From Agrococcus sp. Marseille-P2731 (lineage in GTDB: Bacteria > Actinomycetota > Actinomycetes > Actinomycetales > Microbacteriaceae): DNA of 64,000 bases. Shown piece by piece: positions 8,601-18,720 of this stretch (position 1 is its first letter; every line of letters starts with the position of its first letter). The notes below the pieces were generated by a model, which searched no databases, was not told the origin of the DNA, and saw only the letters and a program-made list of their open reading frames with translations. A program made the position numbers and the translations under genes. The stretch lies in the NCBI RefSeq assembly GCF_900117395.1, contig NZ_FPEG01000003.1, positions 248,001-312,000 on the forward strand. The letters run 5' to 3'.

Positions 8601-8703
8601 CAGCCGCACCCCGCAGCTCGAGCAGCGCGCGGCCCCCCGCAGGTCGAGGAGTGCGCGGCCCAGCCGCACCCCGCAGGTCGAGGAGCGCGCGGCGCAGCCG
8701 CAC
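8601..8703. repeat. Short intergenic repeat array, three 25-bp cores
   Basis: Three near-identical 25-bp cores lie at 8609-8633, 8635-8659 and 8669-8693, of the form CCCCGCAGsTCGAGsAGyGC plus GCGGC. The 9-mer CAGCCGCAC flanks them at 8601, 8661 and 8695. The array fills the gap between the convergent GT4 and LCP genes. Open frames across it are low-complexity and not credible as genes. It may also supply a terminator for the upstream operon. Confidence 0.75.
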
Positions 8704-8753
8704 GCGTCACGAGACCGCAGCAGCGCTGCGCGCCGCGGCCTCCTCGAGCTGCG

Positions 8754-10127
8754 TCACGGTGCGGGCGCCGGGCTCTCCGTCGAGGCCGTCAGCGCAGCCG
8801 CCTCGGCGAGCGCCTGCTGCACCATCGCGTGGATCTGGTCGAAGTCGGGGTTCCCCGTGTCCACGCCGGAGGTCGGCACCAGCTCGAGGTTCGTGATCGG
8901 CAGCTCGCGCGTCTCGAGCGCCAGCTCCGACAGCGGCCCGACCATCGCCTGCGGGATGTCGGTGTCCACGAGGTTCTGGCCGGCTGCCGAGAGCTCGCCG
9001 TACTTCGTCAGCAGCGTCTGCGGGGTGAACTGCGCGATGATCGCCTCCTGCACCAAGCGCTGCCTCGCCATGCGGTCGTAGTCGGAGGTGCCGGTGCGGC
9101 TGCGGGCGTACCAGAGGGCGGTCGGGCCGTCCATGCGCTGCAGTCCCGGCGGGATGTAGCCGAAAGGCTCGGCGCCCTCGACGCCGAGCGCGACCTCCGT
9201 GGGCACGTCGATCTCGACGCCGCCGAGCGCATCCACCACATCTTCGAAGCCGTGCATGTCGACGGCGACGTAGAACTGCACCGTGAGCCCGGTGACGCCC
9301 TCCACTGCGTCGCGGGTCGCCTCGATGCCTGGGCTCGAGCCGCTCTCCTCCGCGTCCGGGTAGAGCTCGGGGTGTTCCTCGCCATAGGTGAAGGAGCCGT
9401 TGAGCATGCAGTCGCTCGACTCGCAGTCGAAGCCGTTCGGGAACGGCCCCCACATCGGCGAGCCCTCCGAGAAGGGGGCGTTGCGCAGGTTGCGGGGCAC
9501 GCCGACCATGGTCGCCGCACCGCTCTCGGCGTTGACCGCGATCACGGTCATCGAGTCGGGGCGCGTGCCCATGCGATCCTCGCCGGCGTCGCTGCCGAAC
9601 AGCATGAAGGTGTAGTGGCCGTCGATCGGCTCGACCGTTGGCCCGGCGAAGTCGAACAGGCTCGACACCAGACCGCGGGATGCGTCGACCAGGGATGCGC
9701 CGTAGCCGGCGAGCGCGGCGGGCCCGAGGGTCGCGACGATCGAGACGATCGCGATCGCCGCTCGACCGCGCCCGGCCACCTTCGGCAGTCGCGCGAGTCG
9801 CAGCGTGTCGAAGCCCAGCACGAGCCAGAGCACGGCGTAGGCGATGAGCAGCACCTCGATAGCGACGAGGCCGATCGAGTTGGCGACCATCGTCAGGAGC
9901 GCCGTGCGCCACGCGATCCAGAGGAGGCCGGCGAGCAGTGCCAGCACGACGAGCGTCGCCGTCGCCGCGATGCCGAAGCGGCCGAGCCGCCGGTTGCCCG
10001 CCAGCACCTGGGCGCTGCCCGGCAGCAGGAAGCCGACGGCGACGAGCCACCAGCCGCGCCGCTGCATGAGCTCCGGGCTGCCGGAGTCGGGGCTGCGAAG
10101 CGGCGTGCCGACCTCGAGCAGCGTCAT
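8754..10127 (-). CDS. LCP (LytR-CpsA-Psr) family cell-wall glycopolymer ligase
   Basis: A 457-residue protein. The N-terminal ~130 residues hold about four hydrophobic segments, more than the single anchor of many LCP proteins. The extracellular LCP domain runs from [23 protein letters not shown] through VGVPRNLR, an acidic central loop, and [20 protein letters not shown]. The conserved Asp and Arg residues bind polyprenyl pyrophosphate. LCP enzymes attach wall polysaccharides such as teichoic acids or arabinogalactan to peptidoglycan. Its ATG overlaps the purE stop (ATGA). The location next to ugd and a glycosyltransferase cluster fits wall-glycan attachment. Confidence 0.9.
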   Translation of the reverse strand: MTLLEVGTPLRSPDSGSPELMQRRGWWLVAVGFLLPGSAQVLAGNRRLGRFGIAATATLVVLALLAGLLWIAWRTALLTMVANSIGLVAIEVLLIAYAVLWLVLGFDTLRLARLPKVAGRGRAAIAIVSIVATLGPAALAGYGASLVDASRGLVSSLFDFAGPTVEPIDGHYTFMLFGSDAGEDRMGTRPDSMTVIAVNAESGAATMVGVPRNLRNAPFSEGSPMWGPFPNGFDCESSDCMLNGSFTYGEEHPELYPDAEESGSSPGIEATRDAVEGVTGLTVQFYVAVDMHGFEDVVDALGGVEIDVPTEVALGVEGAEPFGYIPPGLQRMDGPTALWYARSRTGTSDYDRMARQRLVQEAIIAQFTPQTLLTKYGELSAAGQNLVDTDIPQAMVGPLSELALETRELPITNLELVPTSGVDTGNPDFDQIHAMVQQALAEAAALTASTESPAPAP

Positions 10128-10651
10128 GCGCCCGTCGCCGGGCGGTCAGCGGCGCCGTCGCCCACGCGGTCGCGCAGGGCCCGGGCCTTCTCGCCCACCT
10201 GCCGCTCGAGCGCGGCGGCGTAGTCGTCCAGGCGAGCACCGAGCTCGGCGTCGAAGGCACCGAGGATGCGCGCGGCGAGGATGCCGGCGTTCTTGGCCCC
10301 GCCGATGGAGACGGTCGCCACGGGGATCCCGGCGGGCATCTGCACGATCGAGAGGAGGCTGTCGAGGCCGTCGAGGCGCTGGAGCGGCACGGGCACGCCG
10401 ATCACCGGCAGGCGCGTCATCGAGGCGACCATGCCGGGCAGGTGGGCGGCTCCCCCTGCGCCCGCGATGATGACGCGGATCCCGCGCTCGGCCGCGCCGT
10501 GCGCGAACTCCACCATCTTCTGCGGGGTGCGGTGCGCCGAGACGACGTCGACCTCCGACGCGACGCCGAGCTCATCGAGGACGGCCCTGGCCGCCTCCAT
10601 GACCCGCCAGTCCGAGTCGGAGCCCATGATGATGCTGACCTGCGCTGCCAT
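10124..10651 (-). CDS. purE: 5-(carboxyamino)imidazole ribonucleotide mutase
   Basis: PurE rearranges N5-CAIR to CAIR in purine synthesis. The 175-residue protein shows the class I motifs [32 protein letters not shown] and the PVIGVPV strand. Its partner purK lies upstream with a 62-nt gap. TACCCT sits 7 nt before the ATG, so purE may be transcribed separately as a leaderless message as well as from upstream. The stop overlaps the start of the LCP gene. Confidence 0.95.
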   Translation of the reverse strand: MAAQVSIIMGSDSDWRVMEAARAVLDELGVASEVDVVSAHRTPQKMVEFAHGAAERGIRVIIAGAGGAAHLPGMVASMTRLPVIGVPVPLQRLDGLDSLLSIVQMPAGIPVATVSIGGAKNAGILAARILGAFDAELGARLDDYAAALERQVGEKARALRDRVGDGAADRPATGA

Positions 10652-10658
10652 GCCGTCC

Positions 10659-10664
10659 AGGGTA
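10659..10664 (-). promoter_or_regulatory. -10 element TACCCT, leaderless-type, for purE
   Basis: TACCCT on the minus strand ends 7 nt before the purE ATG at 10651. It lies in the only sizeable gap of the ugd-purK-purE-LCP run. Confidence 0.4.
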
Positions 10665-10713
10665 CGGCGGCTCCCTATGGCCGCCGACCGCCCCTCGCCA
10701 GCGTCGGTGCGGC

Positions 10714-11835
10714 TCACGCGTCGAAGTGCGCGCCCGCGGCGCGCGCGCGGTAGGCGACCTCGTCCATGTCGTCGCCGACCGCGGTCACGTGGCCGACCTT
10801 CCGGCCCGGGCGCGCCGCCTTGGCGTACGAGTGCACCTTCACGTCCGGATGCGCCGCGAGCGCCGACGGGTAGCGGTCGGCCATCGAGCCGGAGGCCGGC
10901 CCTCCGATGACGTTCACCATGACCGCCGCGGGCGCCACGAGCGCCGTCGAGCCGAGCGGCAGGTCGAGCACCGCGCGCACGTGCTGCTCGAACTGGCTGG
11001 TGATGGCGCCGTCGATGGTCCAGTGGCCCGAGTTGTGCGGTCGCATGGCGAGCTCGTTGACGAGCACGCGGCCGTCGCTCGTCTCGAACATCTCGATCGC
11101 GAGCACGCCGGTGACGGCGATGCCGTCGGCGACGGTGCGCGCGAGGTCGTCCACGATCGGCTGGATGCCCGCGGCGTGCGGCGCCGGCGCCAGCACCTCG
11201 ACGCAGATCCCGTCCCGCTGCACCGTCTGCACGAGCGGCCACACCACGACCTCCCCGGAGGGGCGGCGCGCGATCACCTGCGCGAGCTCGCGCCGGAACG
11301 GCACGAGCTCCTCGACGAGCAGCCGCGGCCCGCCCGCAGCGGCGCCCTCGAGCCAGTCGCGGGCCTCGTCGACCGAGCGCACCACGCGCACGCCCTTGCC
11401 GTCGTAGCCGCCGGTCGCCGTCTTCACGACGCCGACCCCGCCGTGGTCGGCGAGGAACCGCTCGAGGTCCTCCGCCGCATCCACCGCCGCCCAGTCGGGC
11501 TGCGGCACGCCCAGCTCGGCCATGCGCCGCCGCATCTCGCGCTTGTCCTGCGCGAAGCGCAGCGCGTCGGGGCCGGGGTGCACGGCCACGCCGGCATCGA
11601 CGAGCGCGCGCAGCACCTCCTGCGGCACGTGCTCGTGGTCGAAGGTCACGGCGTCGACGCCTTCGGCGAAGGCGAGCACGACGGATGCGTCGCGGTAGTC
11701 ACCGATGTCGGTGGCCGCGAGCGAGGCGGACATGCCCTCGAACTCTGCGAGCACCCGGATCTCGATGCCGAGCGCGACCGCGGCGGGGATCATCATGCGC
11801 GCGAGCTGCCCGCCACCGATCACCCCGAGGATCAT
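10714..11835 (-). CDS. purK: 5-(carboxyamino)imidazole ribonucleotide synthase
   Basis: PurK carboxylates AIR to N5-CAIR using ATP and bicarbonate. The 373-residue ATP-grasp protein begins [14 protein letters not shown], contains FDHEHVP, the ATP-binding [13 protein letters not shown] loop (~140-152) and the late [12 protein letters not shown] metal and substrate motif. Its ATG overlaps the stop of ugd (ATGA), so the two genes share a transcript. Confidence 0.95.
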   Translation of the reverse strand: MILGVIGGGQLARMMIPAAVALGIEIRVLAEFEGMSASLAATDIGDYRDASVVLAFAEGVDAVTFDHEHVPQEVLRALVDAGVAVHPGPDALRFAQDKREMRRRMAELGVPQPDWAAVDAAEDLERFLADHGGVGVVKTATGGYDGKGVRVVRSVDEARDWLEGAAAGGPRLLVEELVPFRRELAQVIARRPSGEVVVWPLVQTVQRDGICVEVLAPAPHAAGIQPIVDDLARTVADGIAVTGVLAIEMFETSDGRVLVNELAMRPHNSGHWTIDGAITSQFEQHVRAVLDLPLGSTALVAPAAVMVNVIGGPASGSMADRYPSALAAHPDVKVHSYAKAARPGRKVGHVTAVGDDMDEVAYRARAAGAHFDA

Positions 11836-13175
11836 GCCGACGGCTCCGAGGCGAGGGCGCCGGAGGCGGGCGCCGTGTCGGGCCGCCCGAGGCCGATGAC
11901 CTTGAAGCCGGCGGCTGCCCAGCGCTTCGCGTCGAGCGTGTTGCGCCCGTCGACGATGACGCGCGCCTCGGTCTGCGCGGCGACCGCCACCGGGTCGAGG
12001 TCGCGGAACTCCTGCCACTCCGTGCCGAGCGCGAGCACGTCGGCGCCGCGGATCGCTTCCTCGACCGACGCGGCGATCGTGAGCGTCGGCACCGAGCGCA
12101 GCGCCGTCTCCCCGGCCTCCGGGTCGTAGCAGGTCACGACGCGGCCCTGCTCCTGCAGGCGCCGCGCCACGTCGATCGCGGGCGAGTCGCGCACGTCGTC
12201 GCTGTTGGGCTTGAAGGCCAGCCCGAGGAGCGCGACGCGGTCGCCGCCGACGCGGGCCAGCTCGCCGTCGATGAGCTCGACCATCCGGTCGCGGCGGCGC
12301 AGGTTGATCTGGTCGACCTCGCGCAGGAACCCGAGCGTCTGCTCGTGCCCGAGCTCGGTGGCGCGCGCCTGGAACGCCCGGATGTCCTTCGGCAGGCATC
12401 CGCCGCCGAAGCCCAGTCCCGCGTTCAGGAAGCGGCGGCCGATGCGCGCGTCGAGCCCGATCGCGTCGGCCAGCTGCGTCACGTCGGCGCCCACGGTCTC
12501 GGAGAGCTCCGCCATCGCGTTGATGAACGAGATCTTCGTGGCCAGGAACGCGTTGGCGCTCACCTTGACGAGCTCGGCGGTCGCGAAGCTCATCACCAGC
12601 CGCTCCGTGCCGCGCGCCAGGATCGCCGCGTAGACGGCATCGAGGGCGGCGACGGATGCCTCGTCACCGTCGGCGACGCCGTAGACCAGGCGGTCGGGCG
12701 CGAGGGTGTCCTCGACCGCGAAGCCCTCGCGCAGGAACTCGGGGTTCCAGGCGAGCGTCGCGCCGGTCGGGGCGATGAGCTCGGCCAGCCGCTGCGCCGT
12801 GCCGACCGGCACGGTCGACTTGCCGGCGACGAGCGTGCCGGGAGCGAGGTGCGGCAGGAGCGAGGCGATGGCTGCGTCGACGTAGGTGAGGTCGGCGGCA
12901 TCGGAGCCTGCGCGCTGCGGTGTGCCGACCGCGACGAAGACCACGTCGCTGCCCGCCGCCTCGGCGACGTCGGCGGTGAAGCGCAGCGTCCCTGCATCCA
13001 CGCCTGCCCGGAGCAGCTCAGGCAGGCCCGGCTCGAAGAAGGGCGGCTCGCCGCGGCGCAGCCGCTCGATCTTCGCCTCGTCGATGTCGATGCCGATGGT
13101 CTCGTAGCCGAGGGACGCCATCGCTGCGGCGTGCACGGCACCCAGGTACCCGCAGCCGATCACGGCGATCTTCAT
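11832..13175 (-). CDS. ugd: UDP-glucose 6-dehydrogenase
   Basis: Oxidises UDP-glucose to UDP-glucuronate, a precursor for surface polysaccharides. GAGGAGCTC lies just before the ATG at 13175, which opens onto the NAD-binding MKIAVIGCGYLGAVHAA; upstream in-frame codons lack this support. The catalytic cysteine is in GFGGGCLPKD (~260-270), and KLVKVSAN-like and FKPNSDDVRDSPA motifs mark the central and C-terminal UDP-binding domains. Length 447 is normal. Purine genes purK and purE follow it directly, an unusual metabolic pairing. Confidence 0.93.
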   Translation of the reverse strand: MKIAVIGCGYLGAVHAAAMASLGYETIGIDIDEAKIERLRRGEPPFFEPGLPELLRAGVDAGTLRFTADVAEAAGSDVVFVAVGTPQRAGSDAADLTYVDAAIASLLPHLAPGTLVAGKSTVPVGTAQRLAELIAPTGATLAWNPEFLREGFAVEDTLAPDRLVYGVADGDEASVAALDAVYAAILARGTERLVMSFATAELVKVSANAFLATKISFINAMAELSETVGADVTQLADAIGLDARIGRRFLNAGLGFGGGCLPKDIRAFQARATELGHEQTLGFLREVDQINLRRRDRMVELIDGELARVGGDRVALLGLAFKPNSDDVRDSPAIDVARRLQEQGRVVTCYDPEAGETALRSVPTLTIAASVEEAIRGADVLALGTEWQEFRDLDPVAVAAQTEARVIVDGRNTLDAKRWAAAGFKVIGLGRPDTAPASGALASEPSA

Positions 13176-13215
13176 GTGAGCTCCTCTTCGTGCGCCCGCG
13201 GGCGCGGTGGGTGGA

Positions 13216-13746
13216 TCAGGCGCCGAGGCCTGCGTGGGGGAAGCCGGCACCGGGGTGGCCGGCGGCGGAGGGGATCGCGCCGCGCGCGCTCAGCTGCTCG
13301 GAGAGCATGCGCTGCACGAGCGAGGCGACCGGCACGTCCTGCAGCACGACGGCGCGGTCGCCGCCGGTCGACAGCAGCACGTCCCCGGCGCCGAACAGCG
13401 CCTGGAGCCCGCGTCGCCGCACGGTCACGTCGTGGACGCGCGCGAGCATCGTCTCGCGACGCGTGCCGCCGAAGCCGGTGCGGATGATGACGCGCTCGGT
13501 CGTGAAGGTGAAGCCGCGCGACAGCCACGCGAGCGTCGGCACCACGGTGAGCAGCACCACCACGATCGCGAGCACGGTCAGCACCGCGGTGTTCCAGAGC
13601 GCCCAGTCGACGGTGTCGAGCAGCAGCATCGCGAGCCCGGCGCAGAGCCAGAGCACCAGCACGGGCACGACGAGGGCGCGCCCATGCGGTCGCATGCGCG
13701 CGATGACTCGCTCCTCGCCGGCTGGCACCCGACGATTCTCCCCCAT
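13216..13746 (-). CDS. Membrane protein with bacterial PH domain (bPH2/DUF304)
   Basis: A 176-residue protein. Two N-terminal membrane helices (~25-70) are followed by a PH-like domain with [30 protein letters not shown] and [15 protein letters not shown]. This architecture, sitting between birA and purK, is a conserved actinobacterial neighbourhood; the function is not known. Its ATG overlaps the birA stop by one base (TGATG). A 14-bp GCGCCCGCGGGCGC palindrome at 13192-13205 lies after its stop, before ugd. Confidence 0.8.
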   Translation of the reverse strand: MGENRRVPAGEERVIARMRPHGRALVVPVLVLWLCAGLAMLLLDTVDWALWNTAVLTVLAIVVVLLTVVPTLAWLSRGFTFTTERVIIRTGFGGTRRETMLARVHDVTVRRRGLQALFGAGDVLLSTGGDRAVVLQDVPVASLVQRMLSEQLSARGAIPSAAGHPGAGFPHAGLGA

Positions 13747-14471
13747 CAGCGCACGTGCACGACGTCACCGACCCGCACGTCGACGATTTGTCCCTCGTGC
13801 TCCACGCGCAGCTCGCCCATCGGCCCGAGGCCCACGGCGCGCCCGAGCAGCTCGCCGTCGGGCAGCTCCACGCGCACGTCTCGCCCGATCGTCACGAGCC
13901 TGGCGGCCACCGCCTCGCGGAGGCGCTCGCCGCCGAGCGCCGGCAGCAGGGCGTCGAGCGAGCGCAGCATGTGCCAGAGCACGGCATCGCCGAGCACCGC
14001 GGCCGTGCCCTCCGCCCCCTCGAGCGTGAGCGAGGTCGCGGTCGCGGTCGGCAGCTCCTCGTGCTCGAGCGTCAGGTTGACGCCGAAGCCCACGGCGACC
14101 GCGTTCCTGCGCCGCTCGCAGAGCACGCCGGCGACCTTCCGGCCGTCGACGAGCACGTCGTTCGGCCACTTGAGGCCCGCTCTGTCGCCGACGAGGGTGC
14201 GCAGCGCGTCCGCGAGCGCCAGGCCCGCCGCGAGCGGCATCCAGGCCACCGCGTCCTCGCGCATCCGCCTGGTGTGCACCAGCACGGTCGCGGCGAGGCA
14301 CTTGCCCGGCGGGCTCACCCACTCGCGCCCGAGCCTGCCGCGACCCGCGCGCTGGTCGAGCGTCGCCCAGGTGGTGAGGTGGCCGGCGCGCTCGTCGACC
14401 GCGTCGAAGGTCGAGGCGACGGTCTCGAGCTCGACGATGGGAGCGATGCGGGCGGCGCCGGGGAACAGCAT
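13746..14471 (-). CDS. birA: Biotin--[biotin carboxyl-carrier protein] ligase
   Basis: Attaches biotin to the carboxylase alpha subunit. The 241-residue protein shows the catalytic [21 protein letters not shown] segment, [18 protein letters not shown] and VGFGVNL. There is no N-terminal helix-turn-helix, so it is the monofunctional type and not a repressor. ATG 14471 is preferred to GTG 14477 because TAGCCT ends exactly 6 nt before it. It is divergent from the carboxylase beta subunit that works with its substrate. Confidence 0.92.
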   Translation of the reverse strand: MLFPGAARIAPIVELETVASTFDAVDERAGHLTTWATLDQRAGRGRLGREWVSPPGKCLAATVLVHTRRMREDAVAWMPLAAGLALADALRTLVGDRAGLKWPNDVLVDGRKVAGVLCERRRNAVAVGFGVNLTLEHEELPTATATSLTLEGAEGTAAVLGDAVLWHMLRSLDALLPALGGERLREAVAARLVTIGRDVRVELPDGELLGRAVGLGPMGELRVEHEGQIVDVRVGDVVHVR

Positions 14472-14477
14472 CCCCAC

Positions 14478-14483
14478 AGGCTA
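14478..14483 (-). promoter_or_regulatory. -10 element TAGCCT, leaderless-type, for birA
   Basis: TAGCCT ends 6 nt before ATG 14471. The fixed spacing decides the start codon in favour of the ATG. Confidence 0.5.
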
Positions 14484-14573
14484 GGGCGCTCGGCCGCGCC
14501 TCGCCCGCAAGCGAGCGACGACGGCACCGTCGCTCGGAGATGGAGAGGATCACCACCGTTCCGCGGCGAGACG

Positions 14574-14592
14574 CTGTGGGAGTCCACAAAGG
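14574..14592 (+). promoter_or_regulatory. 19-bp motif shared with the accA locus, overlapping the accD -35 region
   Basis: CTGTGGGAGTCCACAAAGG occurs 20 nt upstream of the accD -10 box. A copy with 16 of 19 bases identical lies at 26070-26088 before the carboxylase alpha gene. The core TGTGG-N4-CCACA is an inverted repeat. Binding by a lipid-metabolism regulator is inferred. Confidence 0.5.
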
Positions 14593-14611
14593 CCGAGCAT
14601 GCGGCGGCGTC

Positions 14612-14617
14612 TAGAGT
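14612..14617 (+). promoter_or_regulatory. -10 element TAGAGT, leaderless-type, for accD
   Basis: TAGAGT ends 7 nt before the GTG at 14625. There is no ribosome-binding site between them. Confidence 0.5.
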
Positions 14618-14624
14618 GGCATCC

Positions 14625-16259
<1,635 letters not shown>

Positions 16260-16272
16260 TGCGTCCCACGAC

Positions 16273-16509
16273 ATGGCCCGTGACGCGATGACGACCTCGA
16301 GCCGCCCGGCGCACGCCGACGCATCCGAGCCCCTCATGCACGTCGTCTCGGGCGCACCCACCGCGCAGGAGCAGGCCGCGGTCGAGGCCGTGCTCGTCGG
16401 GCTCGCCGAGGAGTGGGCCGAGACGAAGCACCGCCGCGTGCTCGACACCGAGAGCGAGTGGCAGGCGAAGACGCGGCTCCCCTCCGGCGCGCGCTGGAAG
16501 CGCGACTGA
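16273..16509 (+). CDS. Acyl-CoA carboxylase epsilon subunit
   Basis: A 78-residue protein directly after accD. It matches the actinobacterial epsilon family: a short N-terminal HVVSGAPTAQEQAAVEAVL helix and a C-terminal segment ending LPSGARWKRD. The subunit stabilises the alpha-beta complex. The start may instead be the ATG at 16288. The 13-nt gap to accD indicates one transcript. Confidence 0.85.
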   Translation: MARDAMTTSSRPAHADASEPLMHVVSGAPTAQEQAAVEAVLVGLAEEWAETKHRRVLDTESEWQAKTRLPSGARWKRD

Positions 16510-16534
16510 CAGCAGACACCGGGCTCCGCCTCGC

Positions 16535-16540
16535 TAGCAT
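16535..16540 (+). promoter_or_regulatory. -10 element TAGCAT, leaderless-type, for topoisomerase IB
   Basis: TAGCAT ends 6 nt before the ATG at 16547. It separates the topoisomerase gene from the carboxylase transcript. Confidence 0.5.
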
Positions 16541-16546
16541 CGCGGC

Positions 16547-17509
16547 ATGGTGAGGCTGCGCAAGGCGCGTCCGGGCACGGATGCGGGGATCCGGCGACGC
16601 AGGTCGGGTCGCGGGTGGTCGTACGCGCACGACGGCGGGCGGAAGGTCTCTGCCGAGGACCGCGAGCGCGCCGAGACGCTCGCGGTGCCGCCTGCCTGGC
16701 GGGACGTGTGGATCGCGGCGGACCCGCTCGCGCACATCCAGGCGATCGGCGTCGACGACGCGGGTCGCACGCAGTACCGCTACCACCCCGAGTGGCGCGA
16801 GCGACGCGACCGCGCCAAGCACGAGCGCGCCCTCGACCTCGCCGAGGCCCTGCCGTCGCTGCGCCGCCGGGTGACGCGCGACCTCGCGCTCGAGGGACTG
16901 CCGCGCGAGCGCGTGCTCGCCGCGGCGCTGCGCATGCTCGATGCCGTCGCGATCCGCGCGGGCGGCGACACCTACGCGCAGGAGCGCGGCTCGCGCGGCC
17001 TCATGACGCTGCTGTGCCGCCACGCGACGGTCACGGGCGACGCCGTGCGCCTGCGCTTCCCTGCCAAGTCGGGCCAGCGCTTCGACGTGACGATCGACGA
17101 CGCACCGCTCGCGGGCTGCATCGACGAGCTGCGCTCGGGGCGCTCTGGCCGCTCGCGGCTGCTCGCCTGGCGCGACTCCGCCGGCGTGCACGCGCTGCGC
17201 GACGTCGACCTCAACGCCGCGGTGCGCGAGGCGACCGGCGGCGAGTTCACGGCGAAGGACTTCCGCACGCTGCACGGCACGCTCGTCGCCGCCGACTCGC
17301 TCGCCCGCGCCCGCGAGGTGGGCTCGGAGACCGCGCGGCGCCGGGCGGAGCGCGCCGCGGTGCTCGCGGTGGCCGAGGCCCTCGGCAACACCCCCGCCGT
17401 GGCCAAGTCGAGCTACATCGATCCCGAGGTGTTCGCGCGCTTCGAGGCCGGCGCGACGATCGGGCTGCGCGGCTCGCGCGAGCGCGCGCTGCTCGATCTG
17501 CTGCGATGA
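16547..17509 (+). CDS. DNA topoisomerase IB (poxvirus type)
   Basis: Relaxes supercoils through a 3'-phosphotyrosyl intermediate. The 320-residue product has the N-terminal domain with RGWSYAHDGG and PPAWRDVWIA, and QYRYHPEWRE. The catalytic domain includes GSRGLMTLLCRH, the LRFPAKSGQRF lysine loop, FTAKDFRTLHG with the catalytic Arg, and LGNTPAVAKSSYIDP with the nucleophilic Tyr. The position held by His in some relatives is Asn here, as in many bacterial members. It is followed at an ATGA overlap by an FAD monooxygenase with no obvious functional link. Confidence 0.92.
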   Translation: MVRLRKARPGTDAGIRRRRSGRGWSYAHDGGRKVSAEDRERAETLAVPPAWRDVWIAADPLAHIQAIGVDDAGRTQYRYHPEWRERRDRAKHERALDLAEALPSLRRRVTRDLALEGLPRERVLAAALRMLDAVAIRAGGDTYAQERGSRGLMTLLCRHATVTGDAVRLRFPAKSGQRFDVTIDDAPLAGCIDELRSGRSGRSRLLAWRDSAGVHALRDVDLNAAVREATGGEFTAKDFRTLHGTLVAADSLARAREVGSETARRRAERAAVLAVAEALGNTPAVAKSSYIDPEVFARFEAGATIGLRGSRERALLDLLR

Positions 17510-18702
17510 GCGCCGCGGGTGCTGGAGCGGGCCCGGTTGACGGCGGCCGCGCCTCGCCGCGCATGCACGCCGTCGTCTCGGGCGCCGGCGTCGCCGGGCT
17601 CGCGCTGGCCGGCCGGCTGGCGCTCGACGGGTGGAGCGTCGAGGTGGTGGAGCGCGCTGCCGCGCCCCGCGCATCCGGGTATCTCGTGGACTTCTTCGGG
17701 CCGGGCTTCGACGCGGCCGAGCGCATGGGCCTGCTGCCGGGGCTGCGAGCGCGCGCCGAGTCGTTCGAGGAGCTGCGCAGCGTCGACGCCGTCGGGCGGG
17801 TGCGGGCGCGACTGCCGATCTCGCTCGTCGAGCGGGCGGTGCAGGGGCGCTCCCTGACGATCCTGCGGCCGCAGATCGTGGCGGCGCTCTCCGAGGCACT
17901 GCCTGGTGCGGTGCGGATGCGCTGGGGCACGCAGGTCGAGGCGGTGCACGACGACGGCACCGCCGCGCACGTGCTGCTCTCGGACGGCGAGCGCGTGGCA
18001 GCCGACCTGCTGGTGGGCGAGGACGGCGTCGGGTCCCGAGTGCGACAGCTCGTGTGGGGCCCGGCGCGCGGCTTCGTGCGCCCGCTCGGCGAGCTGACCG
18101 CTGTCGCGTGGATCGGCGACGACGGGCGGCTGCACGATGACCTGGGCGGCAAGGTGGCGATGCAGCTCGAGCAGGATCGGCAGCTCGTCGTCGCGCCGCT
18201 CGGCGAGACGGAGGTGACCGGCTTCGCGGTGCTGCGGGGCGTGGGCGCCGCCGACGCCCGCGGGGCGATCCGAGGGATGGGCGCGCTCGGGCGGCGGGCG
18301 GTGCAGGGCGTCCGCGATCCCTACGTCGATGCGGTCGCGCAGACGGTGGTCGAGCCCTGGGTGCGCGGCCGCGTGGTGCTGCTCGGCGATGCGTGCGCCG
18401 CCGTCTCGCTGCTCGCCGGGCAGGGCGCGTCGCTGGCCATCGCGGGCGCGGAGCGGCTCGCGGAGGAGCTGGCCTTCGCACGGCACCCGAGCGACGTGAC
18501 GGCCGGCCTCGCCGCCTTCGAGCGCGACTGGCGGCCGGTGATCGAGCGCGAGCAGGCGCGCGGTCGCCGCGCGCAGGCGACCTTCGCGCCCCACACCCGG
18601 CTCGAGGTCGAGGCGCAGCGCGCGGTCTGGCGAGCGGCGGCCCTCCCGGGCGTCGCGCACCTCGTCGCGCGCGCGGCCGGCGGCATCACGAAGCCGCGCT
18701 GA
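17506..18702 (+). CDS. FAD-dependent monooxygenase of the aromatic hydroxylase type
   Basis: A 398-residue flavoprotein whose ATG overlaps the topoisomerase stop. It shows the dinucleotide-binding GAGVAGLALAGRL motif after a ~20-residue lead, the mid-domain DLLVGEDGVGSRVR (DG motif) and the GRVVLLGDACAAVSLLAGQGASLAIAGAERL segment (GD motif that binds the FAD ribityl chain). This is the PHBH/TetX-like class A fold. The substrate is unknown. ATG at the MHAVVSGAG segment is a possible later start. Confidence 0.85.
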   Translation: MSAAGAGAGPVDGGRASPRMHAVVSGAGVAGLALAGRLALDGWSVEVVERAAAPRASGYLVDFFGPGFDAAERMGLLPGLRARAESFEELRSVDAVGRVRARLPISLVERAVQGRSLTILRPQIVAALSEALPGAVRMRWGTQVEAVHDDGTAAHVLLSDGERVAADLLVGEDGVGSRVRQLVWGPARGFVRPLGELTAVAWIGDDGRLHDDLGGKVAMQLEQDRQLVVAPLGETEVTGFAVLRGVGAADARGAIRGMGALGRRAVQGVRDPYVDAVAQTVVEPWVRGRVVLLGDACAAVSLLAGQGASLAIAGAERLAEELAFARHPSDVTAGLAAFERDWRPVIEREQARGRRAQATFAPHTRLEVEAQRAVWRAAALPGVAHLVARAAGGITKPR

Positions 18703-18720
18703 CGAGCAGCGCGTCGCGGC

